A DNA stretch of 36,401 nt from an uncultured Clostridium sp. (GTDB lineage: Bacteria > Bacillota > Clostridia > TANB77 > CAG-508): the NCBI GenBank assembly GCA_945877035.1, contig CAMCQH010000016.1:1-36401 (forward strand), written 5' to 3'. A model generated the notes under the pieces. It had not been told where the DNA came from and did not search any database. It saw only the letters and a list, made by a program, of their open reading frames with translations. Each line of letters begins with the position of its first letter. Within the stretch, counting starts at the first letter, position 1. Below are positions 16,444 through 24,719 of the stretch, piece by piece. The position numbers were made by a program, and so were the translations under genes.

Positions 16444-16656
16444 TTAACGATTATTAGAATTAATTAGCTTTCTAAAAAATATTGTAATCATTCCAGCTCG
16501 TTTATAACCCTGACATATGGTTTCAATTCCATCTGTGCATCCATAATGAACACAAGTGAAACATGTTTCATTAGGAATATTTCTAACTAAATTTCCTTTT
16601 GTACATTGTTTTTTTTCAGGTTTTACATCTAAATCTTTGTAATCTTCAAATGCCAT
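16444..16656 (-). CDS. Small Cys-rich protein, 70 aa
   Basis: Cysteines at ETCFTCVHYGCTDGIETICQG form a CxxC...C...C cluster like a small zinc or Fe-S knuckle, with one further Cys near residue 18. The N-terminus is acidic and the end basic (FFRKLINSNNR). AGGAGG is 6 nt before ATG 16656. It begins 37 nt downstream of the HD gene and ends at its own terminator, so it is the second gene of that operon. The function is unknown. Confidence 0.65.
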   Translation of the reverse strand: MAFEDYKDLDVKPEKKQCTKGNLVRNIPNETCFTCVHYGCTDGIETICQGYKRAGMITIFFRKLINSNNR

Positions 16657-16693
16657 AGCTTTCCTCCTAACAAATTATTGTTTACGAGTTACA

Positions 16694-17476
16694 TTAAAAA
16701 TCTTGTTGAGTATTAATCTCTTTCACATAATCAAGAATATTGGAGAATGTCTCATCATCAAAATACAATGACTTATCCCATTCATACCAAATATCGAATG
16801 CAGATTTAGCTCCATCTTTTACCATTTGCTGAACTCTCTGACTTTTGAAAACAACATTATTCTCCTGCTCATCTAAAGAATGTTGACATCCCATATCCTG
16901 ATAAACTTTTGCTTGAATATCTGCTTCCAGTTTATCACAATGATGTGCAAAGACAGCTTCTTTTGTTTTCTTGTCATCAAATTCTAATAGTAATGAATAA
17001 AACTCATCTTTCTTGATTAGGTCTCCAAGAACTTCTTTAATAGCTTCATGCTCTTTTTCCATCTTTTCTTCAGGAGTAATATTATCAAATGGAGTAATAT
17101 CTCCTATGACAACCTCTCCTAATTCATGGATAACAAGCATTTTCACAACTTTATTAATGTCTAAATTTGTTTCAAATTCAGAATCAATGCTTAATGCTAA
17201 TATGCATGTACCATAAACATGTTCTGCTATACTTTCAAGCCGTTCTTTACTCACATTCCAATGAGTTTCATCCCAGCCGCTTCTTATTTTATATTTAAGT
17301 TGTGTAGCTAAAAGATAGAATCTCATTGCATCATCTAGCCTTTCTTCTTGGCTTTTCTTTGTTTTTTGGTATGCCTTTTTGAGTATTATGTAGTTTTTAA
17401 ATGCTGCTACCATTATTCCAATACAAATAACAATACCAATAACTGCTCCTCCGATAATCAAAAGATTTTCAATCAT
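16694..17476 (-). CDS. Membrane-anchored HD-domain phosphohydrolase (YfbR-like)
   Basis: The protein is 260 aa. An N-terminal membrane helix (residues 4-27, very hydrophobic) is followed by a coiled linker and an HD domain. Metal ligands are seen as H86 (SIAEHVYG), the H117-E118 pair in MLVIHELGEVVIGD, and a later Asp in HHCDKLEADIQ. In most relatives the pair is His-Asp; here Asp is Glu. The closest known group is HD_3/YfbR 5'-nucleotidases, which dephosphorylate deoxynucleoside monophosphates. A nucleotide-depleting defence role would be possible, but housekeeping is equally so. AAGGAGG precedes ATG 17476, behind promoter-leader copy B. A Cys-rich gene follows. Confidence 0.8.
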   Translation of the reverse strand: MIENLLIIGGAVIGIVICIGIMVAAFKNYIILKKAYQKTKKSQEERLDDAMRFYLLATQLKYKIRSGWDETHWNVSKERLESIAEHVYGTCILALSIDSEFETNLDINKVVKMLVIHELGEVVIGDITPFDNITPEEKMEKEHEAIKEVLGDLIKKDEFYSLLLEFDDKKTKEAVFAHHCDKLEADIQAKVYQDMGCQHSLDEQENNVVFKSQRVQQMVKDGAKSAFDIWYEWDKSLYFDDETFSNILDYVKEINTQQDF

Positions 17477-17483
17477 AGATTTT

Positions 17484-17610
17484 CCTCCTTAAAATATTCA
17501 TTTTATAATAACTGACTCTATATCAACCTGTAAAACAGGATTAAAAAAATTTGATTAGCAAATCGCTAAAATTATGTAAATAGTATATCATGATTTCACG
17601 TAAAAGTAAA
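17484..17610 (-). promoter_or_regulatory. Shared promoter-leader, copy B
   Basis: On the minus strand TTTACT (17605-17610), 17 nt, then TGATATACT with the -10 at 17582-17587. The roughly 90-nt leader has CCTGT-AAA-ACAGG (17527-17539) followed by the ATAGAG element. It is nearly identical to copy C over most of the leader, indicating a recent duplication of the control region. Confidence 0.75.
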
Positions 17611-17740
17611 GGAAAATCCAGTTATTTTCAATAGTACATTTGTATTTTACATAATTTTGTGTTATACTATAATTAGATTTTTGTAGTTTTAACCTTTTTT
17701 TAACTCAAAGTAAAAATGAATATTTTTAGGAGGTTTCTAT

Positions 17741-18133
17741 ATGAACGATAAGACTTTTGAAAACTATCAAAAACGGATGTTAGATGCTATGCAAAATCCA
17801 AACGAACAGAGTAATGATCCATTCACAAAATTATCTAATATTTTAGAAAATTTGAAATTGTTTGTGAATAACGGTACATACTCTCAGGCTGGATTTAACC
17901 AAGAAGTCGAAAAACAGTTTAAATCTGTTGATTCTTCTGATGAAACAGCAAGGCACTTCAAAAAGACTTTAAAAGATTTCTGTTCTACCAAGAATGAAGC
18001 ACTTAAAACAATATCAGAATTGCACAGTATGGTAAAACCTATCTCTACACAAGTTGGCTCATGGTCAGCTGTTGCAAGTATTGCTAATGAGTGTATGGCA
18101 GAAATTGAAAAGAGCATTTTTCATTCAAAGTAA
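17741..18133 (+). CDS. Hypothetical protein, 130 aa
   Basis: This is not recognised. It is a soluble, helical protein that begins MNDKTFENYQKRMLDAMQNP; the middle is Lys/Glu-rich and the end less charged (SWSAVASIANECMAEIEKSI). AGGAGG is 8 nt before ATG 17741. It is transcribed away from the HD gene from a 260-bp divergent intergenic region, with a possible TATACT-type -10 near 17660-17670. A strong terminator follows, so it is monocistronic. Confidence 0.7.
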   Translation: MNDKTFENYQKRMLDAMQNPNEQSNDPFTKLSNILENLKLFVNNGTYSQAGFNQEVEKQFKSVDSSDETARHFKKTLKDFCSTKNEALKTISELHSMVKPISTQVGSWSAVASIANECMAEIEKSIFHSK

Positions 18134-18138
18134 AAAAT

Positions 18139-18176
18139 AAAAACTCTAATCAATCATTTGCTAGGTTAGAGTTTTT
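18139..18176. terminator. Terminator after the 130-aa gene
   Basis: AAAACTCTAA (about 18140-18149) pairs with TTAGAGTTTT (18166-18175). It has a T run on the plus side and an A run on the left, so it also serves the facing minus-strand gene. Confidence 0.8.
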
Positions 18177-18184
18177 CATTGTTT

Positions 18185-18427
18185 TTACTTCAAAATCCTC
18201 ACAGCATATAATGGATTTACTTCTGATACTGCAATTATAAATTGAACTATATTGGACGAATCTTCATTATCAGAAACTGAAAAAGTAATCATCTGTGTGA
18301 ATTCTTTTTCTTTCTTATCTAAAAATAATTCTCTGTTTCCAAAATATTTCTCTGTTATTGCAAACATCACTTCTACCATTCCATTATGAACATTTTCTCC
18401 ATCTCTCCGTAAAATACAAATTTTCAT
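18185..18427 (-). CDS. Hypothetical protein, 80 aa
   Basis: This is not recognised. It starts MKICILRRDGENVHNGMVEV and alternates short hydrophobic strands with charged stretches (VMFAITEKYF, IVQFIIAVSEV), suggesting a small alpha-beta fold. There is no signal peptide. TGGAGG is 8 nt before ATG 18427. It stands alone between convergent genes. Confidence 0.65.
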   Translation of the reverse strand: MKICILRRDGENVHNGMVEVMFAITEKYFGNRELFLDKKEKEFTQMITFSVSDNEDSSNIVQFIIAVSEVNPLYAVRILK

Positions 18428-18548
18428 CTTAATACCTCCATTTTAATTAAAACATTTTGGTTATTTGTTACTACTATTATGTGATATTACACATCTATAT
18501 ATATTATAACAAGTTTTATATGCTATTTCATTTGTAATTTCTTCCAAA

Positions 18549-19796
18549 TTATACTTTGTTTAATTTCAAATTTTCTGATTTAGTATCAGTAAATTCTAAC
18601 ATTTCTAATCCTTTAATGACATACTCATTTTTCATAAAATATTTCCATATAGTTTCATTTAAATAATTTTCTATCATTAACATTCCTATTCCTTTATCAA
18701 TTCCTATATATTCTTTTGCAAACCAACTTTTTTCTCCCTCTAAATTAAAACCATCTTTAAAACCGTATTTTCCCCATAATTTTCTAAATGTATTATAATA
18801 ATATTCAATAGCTTTTATGCTTTCTTTTGGTGTAAATACTATTGAGCCAATTGCACCACATGGAGATATTGTTCCATCGTTTTCTATTTCTAAATTAGTA
18901 TCACAAGGTTCAGCTCCTGGTCCTATATATCCTTTTGGAGAAAGACAAGAAGTTAATCCCCAAGAGTTTTCTCCATAAGTTTTAAATTTGCTCTTATTAT
19001 CTATACAATATTCTCTATTTGCTTTTGTTGCTTTTACTGAATTTTCAAACCAATTAACTCCATTAATATCTGTTAAATTTCTAAAATCAGTCCATGCATG
19101 TGAATATTGATATGTAAATAATCTTCCACAATATGTGTATATTATATCCTTTATATCTTTATAATCTTTCTTTTTTCTATTAAATTCATAATACATACTT
19201 TTATCTATTGGATATGTTGGTGAACTAACTCCTAATATATACATTATTAATTGTTCAGCATATCCATTCCATTGTCCCCAAAATCCTTTTTCAGGTTTAT
19301 ATCCCATATAGAATAAATTATTTTCTTTATTTCTATACCATTCCCAATTTATTCTTTTATATAAGATATTTGCTTTATTTTTTACTTCTTTTCCAAAATA
19401 TTCACCTGCAGTTATTGCACCACATATAAAAATTGCTGTATCTATTATTGATACTTCACAATTCCATTCTCTTTTTCCTGTTTGCATATTTACAAAATGA
19501 TAATAAAATCCATTTTTCCCTTCTACGTTATTTATAAAGGTTTCTAGTGTTCTGTTTACTCTATCATAAGCCTTTTTATATTTTATCCAATTATGTTCTA
19601 CTCCGATAACTAATGCAGCCAAACCATATCCTACTGAAGCTATACTTGAAATATTATTAGCTAAAATTGTTTTATCTTTTATTAGTCCAAAGCCTTTGCT
19701 TTTTTTATCAGTATTTGCTTCTTTAATAAAAAAATTGTAACTTTTTCTTAATTCTTTATATAATAACTCTTTTCCATATTTTTTTATTATTCTCAT
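18549..19796 (-). CDS. GH144/glucoamylase-like (PF10091-type) protein
   Basis: This 415-aa protein resembles the glucoamylase-like domain of beta-1,2-glucan enzymes. Motifs in order are WNCEVSIIDTA (111-121), GFWGQWNGYAEQLIMYILG (171-189), TYQYSHAWTDFRN (228-240), TYGENSWGLTSCLSPKGY (273-290) and DGTISPCGAIGSIVFTP (308-324). These line up with the conserved core of the family, an (alpha/alpha)6 barrel with acidic catalytic residues. No signal peptide is seen, so it probably acts in the cytoplasm. The RBS is a modest AGAGG 9 nt before ATG 19796. As element cargo it is unusual beside transporters and a phosphatase. The substrate is unproven. Confidence 0.8.
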   Translation of the reverse strand: MRIIKKYGKELLYKELRKSYNFFIKEANTDKKSKGFGLIKDKTILANNISSIASVGYGLAALVIGVEHNWIKYKKAYDRVNRTLETFINNVEGKNGFYYHFVNMQTGKREWNCEVSIIDTAIFICGAITAGEYFGKEVKNKANILYKRINWEWYRNKENNLFYMGYKPEKGFWGQWNGYAEQLIMYILGVSSPTYPIDKSMYYEFNRKKKDYKDIKDIIYTYCGRLFTYQYSHAWTDFRNLTDINGVNWFENSVKATKANREYCIDNKSKFKTYGENSWGLTSCLSPKGYIGPGAEPCDTNLEIENDGTISPCGAIGSIVFTPKESIKAIEYYYNTFRKLWGKYGFKDGFNLEGEKSWFAKEYIGIDKGIGMLMIENYLNETIWKYFMKNEYVIKGLEMLEFTDTKSENLKLNKV

Positions 19797-19930
19797 AAAT
19801 TAGTGCACCTCTTAAATAGATTATACATTATTGAAAAGTATATATTCAACAGGTATTTTTTTACAAATTTAGCTAAAAATAGATAGTATTTAATTGCCTT
19901 ATAATTTATTACTACATTACTAAATTAGAA

Positions 19931-19964
19931 AAGTGAGGATATCAAAATCTTGATAACCCCACTT
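19931..19964 (-). terminator. Terminator after the 194-aa gene
   Basis: The stem pairs 19931-19944 with 19951-19964 (AAGTGAGGATATCA against TGATAACCCCACTT, one mismatch and one G-T pair), just beyond the stop of the minus-strand gene. Confidence 0.65.
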
Positions 19965-19985
19965 CAGTTTTTAATTACGAATTTG

Positions 19986-20570
19986 TTACTTTCTATTTCT
20001 TCTCTCAATTACTTTTTTTGATTTTAGACTTTTTCTATAACGCCTAGTTGCATTAATACAATAACTATGATTCCAATAATAGTACCAATAAAAATCCTTT
20101 ATAGCAAAAAGTATTGATTTTAAAAAAGTTTGTTCTTGATTATTAATAACAAATAACTTCTTGAACTTGCTACATCTAAATTTGAATATATATATTTTAT
20201 CTTTTAAAGTTTGTTTATTTGGTTTTCTCCAGTCAATTATAATAATATCTGGTTCATTCAAAACAATATTATTATGCTGATTTAGTATATAGCCTTTCCT
20301 CAAATAATAATTAAGAATTTCTTCAAGTTCTTCATTTGTTACCTCTTTCAAATCAAGATTAATTCCATCTAGTCCATAAGATAATTTTGAAGAATTGTAT
20401 TGGAAAAATCCACTTGACTCCATGGAATATAATTCAAAATTGATGCAACTAATCCAGAATGATACAATATCTTTTTTTCTTTTATCATTAAAATTTTCAT
20501 CTGATAGTCGTTTCAATTCTATGTTATATTCAATAAATTCTTCTATTTGATTCCGTAATTCTTTCTTCAT
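19986..20570 (-). CDS. Hypothetical protein, 194 aa
   Basis: This is not recognised. The N-terminal helical region is charged. A middle section reads NEPDIIIIDWRKPNKQTLKD, with a strand ending in DW and a basic turn that could bind nucleic acid or nucleotide. The last 60 residues are rich in Trp/Tyr and Arg/Lys (DFYWYYYWNHSYC, then RRYRKSLKSKK), a strongly basic tail. AAGGAGG lies 7 nt before ATG 20570. It is driven by promoter-leader copy C, the twin of the HD-gene promoter, so it is probably expressed together with that gene. Confidence 0.7.
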   Translation of the reverse strand: MKKELRNQIEEFIEYNIELKRLSDENFNDKRKKDIVSFWISCINFELYSMESSGFFQYNSSKLSYGLDGINLDLKEVTNEELEEILNYYLRKGYILNQHNNIVLNEPDIIIIDWRKPNKQTLKDKIYIFKFRCSKFKKLFVINNQEQTFLKSILFAIKDFYWYYYWNHSYCINATRRYRKSLKSKKVIERRNRK

Positions 20571-20575
20571 TTATT

Positions 20576-20880
20576 TTCCTCCTTAAAATATTTATTTTAT
20601 AATAACTGTCTCTATATCAACCTGCAAAACAGGATTAAAAAAATTGATTAACAAATTGTTAAAATTATGTAAATAGTATATCATTATTTTTTGCAAAAGT
20701 AAAGAAAATTTCAGTATTTTCAATAGTATAAATGTGTTTTATAAAGTTTTGTGTTGTGCTAATTTATTACATAACCTTTTATTAATAAATATTTCAATAA
20801 TACTTAAGCCTAATAAAGTAAATTCTATTACAATTAGTTCATATTTCATCAATATTAATGTAAAAATAGCACTTATTGTT
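20576..20880 (-). promoter_or_regulatory. Shared promoter-leader, copy C, plus non-coding remainder
   Basis: On the minus strand TTTACT (20698-20703), 17 nt, and TGATATACT (-10 at 20675-20680). The leader carries CCTG-CAAAA-CAGG followed by ATAGAG and matches copy B with scattered substitutions, some conservative for the hairpin. The rest (20710-20880) separates the histidine phosphatase stop from this promoter and holds nothing else I can support. Confidence 0.72.
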
Positions 20881-21405
20881 TTATAACTCATATTCCCTTA
20901 TTTCACAATTTTTAAGTCCTTTATGCAAGAATAGTCCATCTCTTATTCCTTCAAAATATCCATTAAATGCTTTTGATACTCCACTATGTGCTACTACTAG
21001 AACATTTTCATAATCTTTTGTTTTTAGTTCATCTAAAAAGCTATATACTCTTTTAAAGAATTTTTGTATATTTTCACTTGTTCCGTATTGTAATTCAGTA
21101 TAATAATTCCAATATTCGTCTCTATTTGTTACATCCAAAGATTGTCCGGATAAACTACCTGGATTTCTTTCTTCTAACCTATTATCAATAATAATTTGTT
21201 GTTCTTTTACATTTATAATATCTGCTGTATGTTTTGCTCTAATCAAAGGAGAACAAAGTAAAATATCATAATCAATTGTCTTTATTTTTTCTCTTAATTC
21301 TTCAGCCTGTTTTATTCCTTTTTCAGTTAAATCTTCATTTTGATTATTATATTGTTTTAATGCATTATGAGGCACTTCCCCATGTCTTACTATATATACT
21401 TTCAT
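20881..21405 (-). CDS. Histidine phosphatase (phosphoglycerate-mutase-like)
   Basis: This 174-aa protein has the RHGE motif (R7-H8-G9-E10) with the phospho-accepting His, R56 in LIRAKHTA, the catalytic acid region RLEER (76-80) and the second His H140 in VVAHSGVS. Members are phosphatases of small phosphate esters or cofactor-dependent mutases; the short length favours a phosphatase. It is 82 nt downstream of the MATE-like gene on the same strand, with GGGAG before ATG 21405, so it is likely the third gene of the CutA-MATE unit. The substrate is unknown. Confidence 0.88.
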   Translation of the reverse strand: MKVYIVRHGEVPHNALKQYNNQNEDLTEKGIKQAEELREKIKTIDYDILLCSPLIRAKHTADIINVKEQQIIIDNRLEERNPGSLSGQSLDVTNRDEYWNYYTELQYGTSENIQKFFKRVYSFLDELKTKDYENVLVVAHSGVSKAFNGYFEGIRDGLFLHKGLKNCEIREYEL

Positions 21406-21487
21406 TCAAGTTTGCTCCCTCTTTTATTTATCCTTTAATTTCTTCATTATGCAATAAATATCATACCAACTATAACATTTTATAATA

Positions 21488-22669
21488 TTATGATTTTTTA
21501 TATTTCATTTCCATATTAATTTTATTTTTTTCAGTTATATACTGTGTAGATACTAATTGATATATAACTGAAACTGCTAGTCCAATTGATGTACAATAAG
21601 GAGATGATATAAAAGAACAAAATATTCTAATTATATTTGCAATTTGTTTACTGATAGTTGCTTTTACAGCAGAATGTTCAAGTTGTATATATGTTAATTT
21701 TGTTAAATAAATTGGATACATATATAAACTTACCAATTCTATACTTACTATGATTGATGTTGCCATTATATCTACCTTATAACTTGGATATAATATAATA
21801 CCCATTATAATACTTGATATAATTAACAAATATACTAATTTTCTGCTATTTTTTATATGTTCATTATATGAAAATTCTTTTTTTGTAATATCAATTTGTG
21901 CTACTGTTTTTATTGCATAAGCAATATCCCATTGAGTATCTGTTATTAAAGTTGCAAATGATGTTGCTAAAATATATTTTTCACCAAAATCAAATGAATT
22001 TTTAAAACCAAACAAATAAATTATAAACATACTAATTTCTGCAAACAAATATACAGAATCATATTTAATACAATTTACTATATTAATTTTAAATTTTGTT
22101 TTTTCTACTATTCTAAACATCATAATAACTACAAAAACACTCATACATATTACTGAAATTCCAACAATTTTTATTTGTTCTTTTGTTATTAAGCTCATTA
22201 TAATTAATGAAGAAAAATTTATTAAATTGAATAGCAAACTATATTTGTTAGCTCTTTTATTTTCTTCTTTAAAATACAACTTACACAAAGATAAATTTAA
22301 TAATAATTGAAAAAACATCTGAATAACAGCATATACTCCAAATATTTTATATGTATCAATATCCATGTTCATAAAAGCTATATATTTATCTATGTTTATT
22401 GCAATACATCCTAGTATTATCAATCCTATACCAGAACCCAATATCACTCCAGAAAAAACACTATTATTATTTTTATCTTTAATTGCACTTATATTAGCAC
22501 CTGTTCCAAAAACACTTTGTATTGCACTTATAACAAATTGCATCGGGTATATTAATGAAAATATATTGATTAAATTTTTATCCACTAATATTCCAAGTAA
22601 AAACCATCCTAAAATTGGAGTTACAGATGTTAAAAAAGTATCAAAACCTATTCTTAATAATCTATTCAT
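21488..22669 (-). CDS. MATE-like polytopic transporter
   Basis: This 393-aa membrane protein has about 10-12 predicted helices spread across its whole length and few charged loops. The N-terminus FDTFLTSVTPILGWFLLG and the second helix region FSLIYPMQFVISAIQSVFGT resemble MATE family exporters, which use ion gradients to export cationic compounds. It is shorter than the usual 440-460 aa. ATG 22669 lies two bases after the stop of the CutA-like ORF, so translation is coupled. It probably exports a product or drug linked with the neighbouring phosphatase; this is inference. Confidence 0.75.
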   Translation of the reverse strand: MNRLLRIGFDTFLTSVTPILGWFLLGILVDKNLINIFSLIYPMQFVISAIQSVFGTGANISAIKDKNNNSVFSGVILGSGIGLIILGCIAINIDKYIAFMNMDIDTYKIFGVYAVIQMFFQLLLNLSLCKLYFKEENKRANKYSLLFNLINFSSLIIMSLITKEQIKIVGISVICMSVFVVIMMFRIVEKTKFKINIVNCIKYDSVYLFAEISMFIIYLFGFKNSFDFGEKYILATSFATLITDTQWDIAYAIKTVAQIDITKKEFSYNEHIKNSRKLVYLLIISSIIMGIILYPSYKVDIMATSIIVSIELVSLYMYPIYLTKLTYIQLEHSAVKATISKQIANIIRIFCSFISSPYCTSIGLAVSVIYQLVSTQYITEKNKINMEMKYKKS

Positions 22670-22671
22670 CT

Positions 22672-22797
22672 TTATTTCTCCATTATATTACTTAATTGGC
22701 AACAACTAACTAATCTATTTTCTAATAATATTTCAATTATTTTATTTGCCTCTTCTTTATTATCAAAAGTTGTAGTTATAATTATATATTTATCCAT
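22672..22797 (-). CDS. CutA-like N-terminal fragment, 41 aa
   Basis: The ORF reads MDKYIIITTTFDNKEEANKI, then IEILLENRLVSCCQLSNIMEK and stop. It matches the start of CutA1, where a beta strand is followed by TT..(D)..EEA..I...LLE.RL.ACV. CutA is normally about 105 aa and trimeric, so this is truncated after its first beta-alpha-beta unit. GGAGG is 5 nt before ATG 22797 (ATG 22800 is an alternative), and the MATE-like gene starts 2 nt after the stop, which suggests real translation rather than debris. It could be a decayed gene kept as a coupling leader. Confidence 0.6.
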   Translation of the reverse strand: MDKYIIITTTFDNKEEANKIIEILLENRLVSCCQLSNIMEK

Positions 22798-22826
22798 CAT
22801 ATCCTCCATAATATCATTTTTATATC

Positions 22827-22892
22827 TACCTCTTAATATTTCTATACCTCTTAATTTTGTTTTATATTATCATAAAAGTAAAATTATTACAA
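22827..22892 (-). promoter_or_regulatory. Promoter and direct-repeat leader of the CutA-MATE-phosphatase operon
   Basis: On the minus strand TTGTAA (22887-22892), 17 nt, TAATAT (22864-22869). Just downstream two direct repeats, TACCTCTTAAT on the plus strand at 22827-22837 and 22845-22855, are 18 bp apart, a likely regulator-binding pair or RNA element. Confidence 0.55.
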
Positions 22893-22902
22893 TAAATAGA
22901 CT

Positions 22903-22938
22903 AAAAAAAGCACATACTAAATCTTATCGATTCAATAC
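22903..22938 (-). terminator. Terminator after the DUF6076 gene
   Basis: On the minus strand AAGCATGTATTGAATC pairs imperfectly with GATTTAGTATGTGCTT and is followed by TTTTTTT. Between it and the gene's stop (22939-23024) no further feature is seen. Confidence 0.75.
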
Positions 22939-23024
22939 ATGCTTTTGAAACACAAAACAATTTTCCAAATAATGATCAGTAGATAGCTAAGTTATAGCAG
23001 AGGGTTCTTCTAAAACAAAATTTT

Positions 23025-24005
23025 TTATTGCTTATTAATCCATTTTATAAATTCTTCTTTCGAAATCTCTTTTAACTTATAAGCATTTTTCTTATCTTTC
23101 CCTTGGTTTTTAAATAAATTATATTCTATTTCAAAAGTTCCACCTTTTGACTTGGCTAATGCTTGTTTTTTCTTATATACCTTTCTATATAAATTATAAG
23201 CTTCATCTTTTTCTAGATTTTTAGTAAATACTTTACTTGCTCCAATTTCTCTACAAGTTTTGTTATCTTCAAAAACATTATCACAATAGATTACTGCTGA
23301 ATTTGTTGTTAGAAAATATTTACCACAATTTTTACATTTTTTAAGGCATGTTTTTTCTTGTAAGATAAAATATAACTCTAAAAATAGTAAACTATAAAAG
23401 TTATCAATCTCATAAATTTCTTGAATGCCATATCTATTATTGTCTTTATCCTTTATAATTCGTATTAACTCCGTTTCTGTTATTTTAGATGTATCTTTAT
23501 TTATTTTTATCACTTTATTAAATTCATTATGTTTTAAAATTGGATAATCTTCTATATTCTTTGTATTGATAAATATATGTAATTTTTCTAATGGACCTAA
23601 ATCCTTTAATTCTCTTTTCTCATTAAACAAGCAATATTCCAAAATATCAATTATTTGGCTTTTAAAACTTTTAAATTCTTTTTGATACTTACTATATAGC
23701 TTTTCCATTTTATTATCTAATTCTTCCATTTCGTTTGGATTTAGGGATAATATTTCTTTTCTTTCCTTTTCTGTTAATAATGTTTGAAATCCATAAAATC
23801 TAAAAATGAGATAAGATATTTCTTTTAGGTCTTTTTGTATAAAATCTAGAACTATACTTCCTATTTTATTAGGTTGCTCATATATCTTTGTAGTATATTG
23901 ATAATTTCCTTCCTCATTTGTTTCATAGTCTAACATAGGTACTTTTATTTGTTCTTCTTTTAGTTTTTCGTTTATGTATAATTCTATCTTATTATCTATT
24001 TCCAT
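23025..24005 (-). CDS. DUF6076 protein with zinc-binding C-terminal region
   Basis: The protein is 326 aa. Residues 1-215 are charged and helical. Residues 220-256 contain CLKKCKNCGKYFLTTNSAVI, then YC and KTCREIG, giving a C224/C227/C241/C251 metal site as in DUF6076. The family occurs often in integrated elements of Clostridia, with unknown function. TGGAGG lies 6 nt before ATG 24005. It is transcribed divergently from the HTH-Xis-integrase group through a shared operator-rich region, suggesting co-regulation with element mobility. Confidence 0.78.
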   Translation of the reverse strand: MEIDNKIELYINEKLKEEQIKVPMLDYETNEEGNYQYTTKIYEQPNKIGSIVLDFIQKDLKEISYLIFRFYGFQTLLTEKERKEILSLNPNEMEELDNKMEKLYSKYQKEFKSFKSQIIDILEYCLFNEKRELKDLGPLEKLHIFINTKNIEDYPILKHNEFNKVIKINKDTSKITETELIRIIKDKDNNRYGIQEIYEIDNFYSLLFLELYFILQEKTCLKKCKNCGKYFLTTNSAVIYCDNVFEDNKTCREIGASKVFTKNLEKDEAYNLYRKVYKKKQALAKSKGGTFEIEYNLFKNQGKDKKNAYKLKEISKEEFIKWINKQ

Positions 24006-24043
24006 CTTTCCTCCAAAAAACTTTTATTTTTTAATAAAAACTA

Positions 24044-24139
24044 TTGACATTTATGACAATAATATGTTATAAAATAAATTGTCGATAGACAATTTTGTTA
24101 TTTGTTGTTTATTGTCAATATTAGTATACATTATATAAA
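24044..24139. promoter_or_regulatory. Divergent control region with GACAAT operator repeats
   Basis: A perfect palindrome AATTGTC-GATA-GACAATT (24077-24094) is flanked by single ATTGAC/GACAAT half-sites (24043-24060) and ATTGTCAAT (24111-24119). Plus-strand promoters overlap them: TTGACA at 24044-24049 with TTATAA 17 nt later, and TTGTCA (24112-24117) with TATAAA at 24134-24139. This looks like repressor control of the integrase side, and the flanking HTH gene is the natural candidate. Confidence 0.6.
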
Positions 24140-24226
24140 CACTTTTTTCAAGTCTTTATATAAAGTTTTCTATATTTAAAAAATGTTAGCAAATTTTTGC
24201 ATTATAACTTTAGGAGCTGATGATTA

Positions 24227-24655
24227 TTGAAAAAAATGGATTTGGAACGAAATAAATTAATATATAATTTGTATTTTAAAGATAAACTAACAGTATCAGA
24301 AATTAGTAAAAAAGTAAATTTATCTATTAGTCAGATTAGCCGTATTCTATCTAAGTCCTCCATTTATCAGCAAGAAAAGTCTAGCAGAAAAGAAGAAAAT
24401 CATAAAAAACACAAAGAACAAGCAAAAGAAATTATGAGGAAAAAAAGAAATAAAAAACAAATGGAAGAAAAAGCAATTATGGATAAATTACATAGGCAAG
24501 CTGCAATAGAACTTTCTTATTTTAGTTCCATGTCTAAAGTCGCTTTAAGAAAAAATTGTTCAAGTGCTTATAATTATAATAATAAAAAGGAAAGATTTGA
24601 ACTAAAAGATAATATGGCTTATTCAAATGATATGCCTAAAATAATTAAATACTAA
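24227..24655 (+). CDS. Helix-turn-helix DNA-binding protein (element regulator)
   Basis: The protein is 142 aa. The N-terminal HTH (about 10-45) reads YFKDKLTVSEISKKVNLSIS followed by QISRILSK, a sigma-70 region-4 or HTH_23-like motif. The rest is a highly basic Lys/Arg/Glu coiled segment (50-90) and a polar tail. The start is TTG 24227, ten bases after AGGAG; ATG 24236 is the alternative. Similar proteins lie near the integrase in clostridial integrative elements. It probably binds the palindromic operators just upstream. Confidence 0.65.
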   Translation: MKKMDLERNKLIYNLYFKDKLTVSEISKKVNLSISQISRILSKSSIYQQEKSSRKEENHKKHKEQAKEIMRKKRNKKQMEEKAIMDKLHRQAAIELSYFSSMSKVALRKNCSSAYNYNNKKERFELKDNMAYSNDMPKIIKY

Positions 24656-24719
24656 TATTGTAATGACTTAAATATTTAAGTCTATTTTTTTATTTTAAAA
24701 GAATTGGAGGTGAAAAAAC

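Noticed and set aside
20770..20850. A 36-aa minus-strand ORF starting MKYELIVIEF
   Set aside because: There is no ribosome site, and it lies in the spacer upstream of promoter copy C. It is probably chance.
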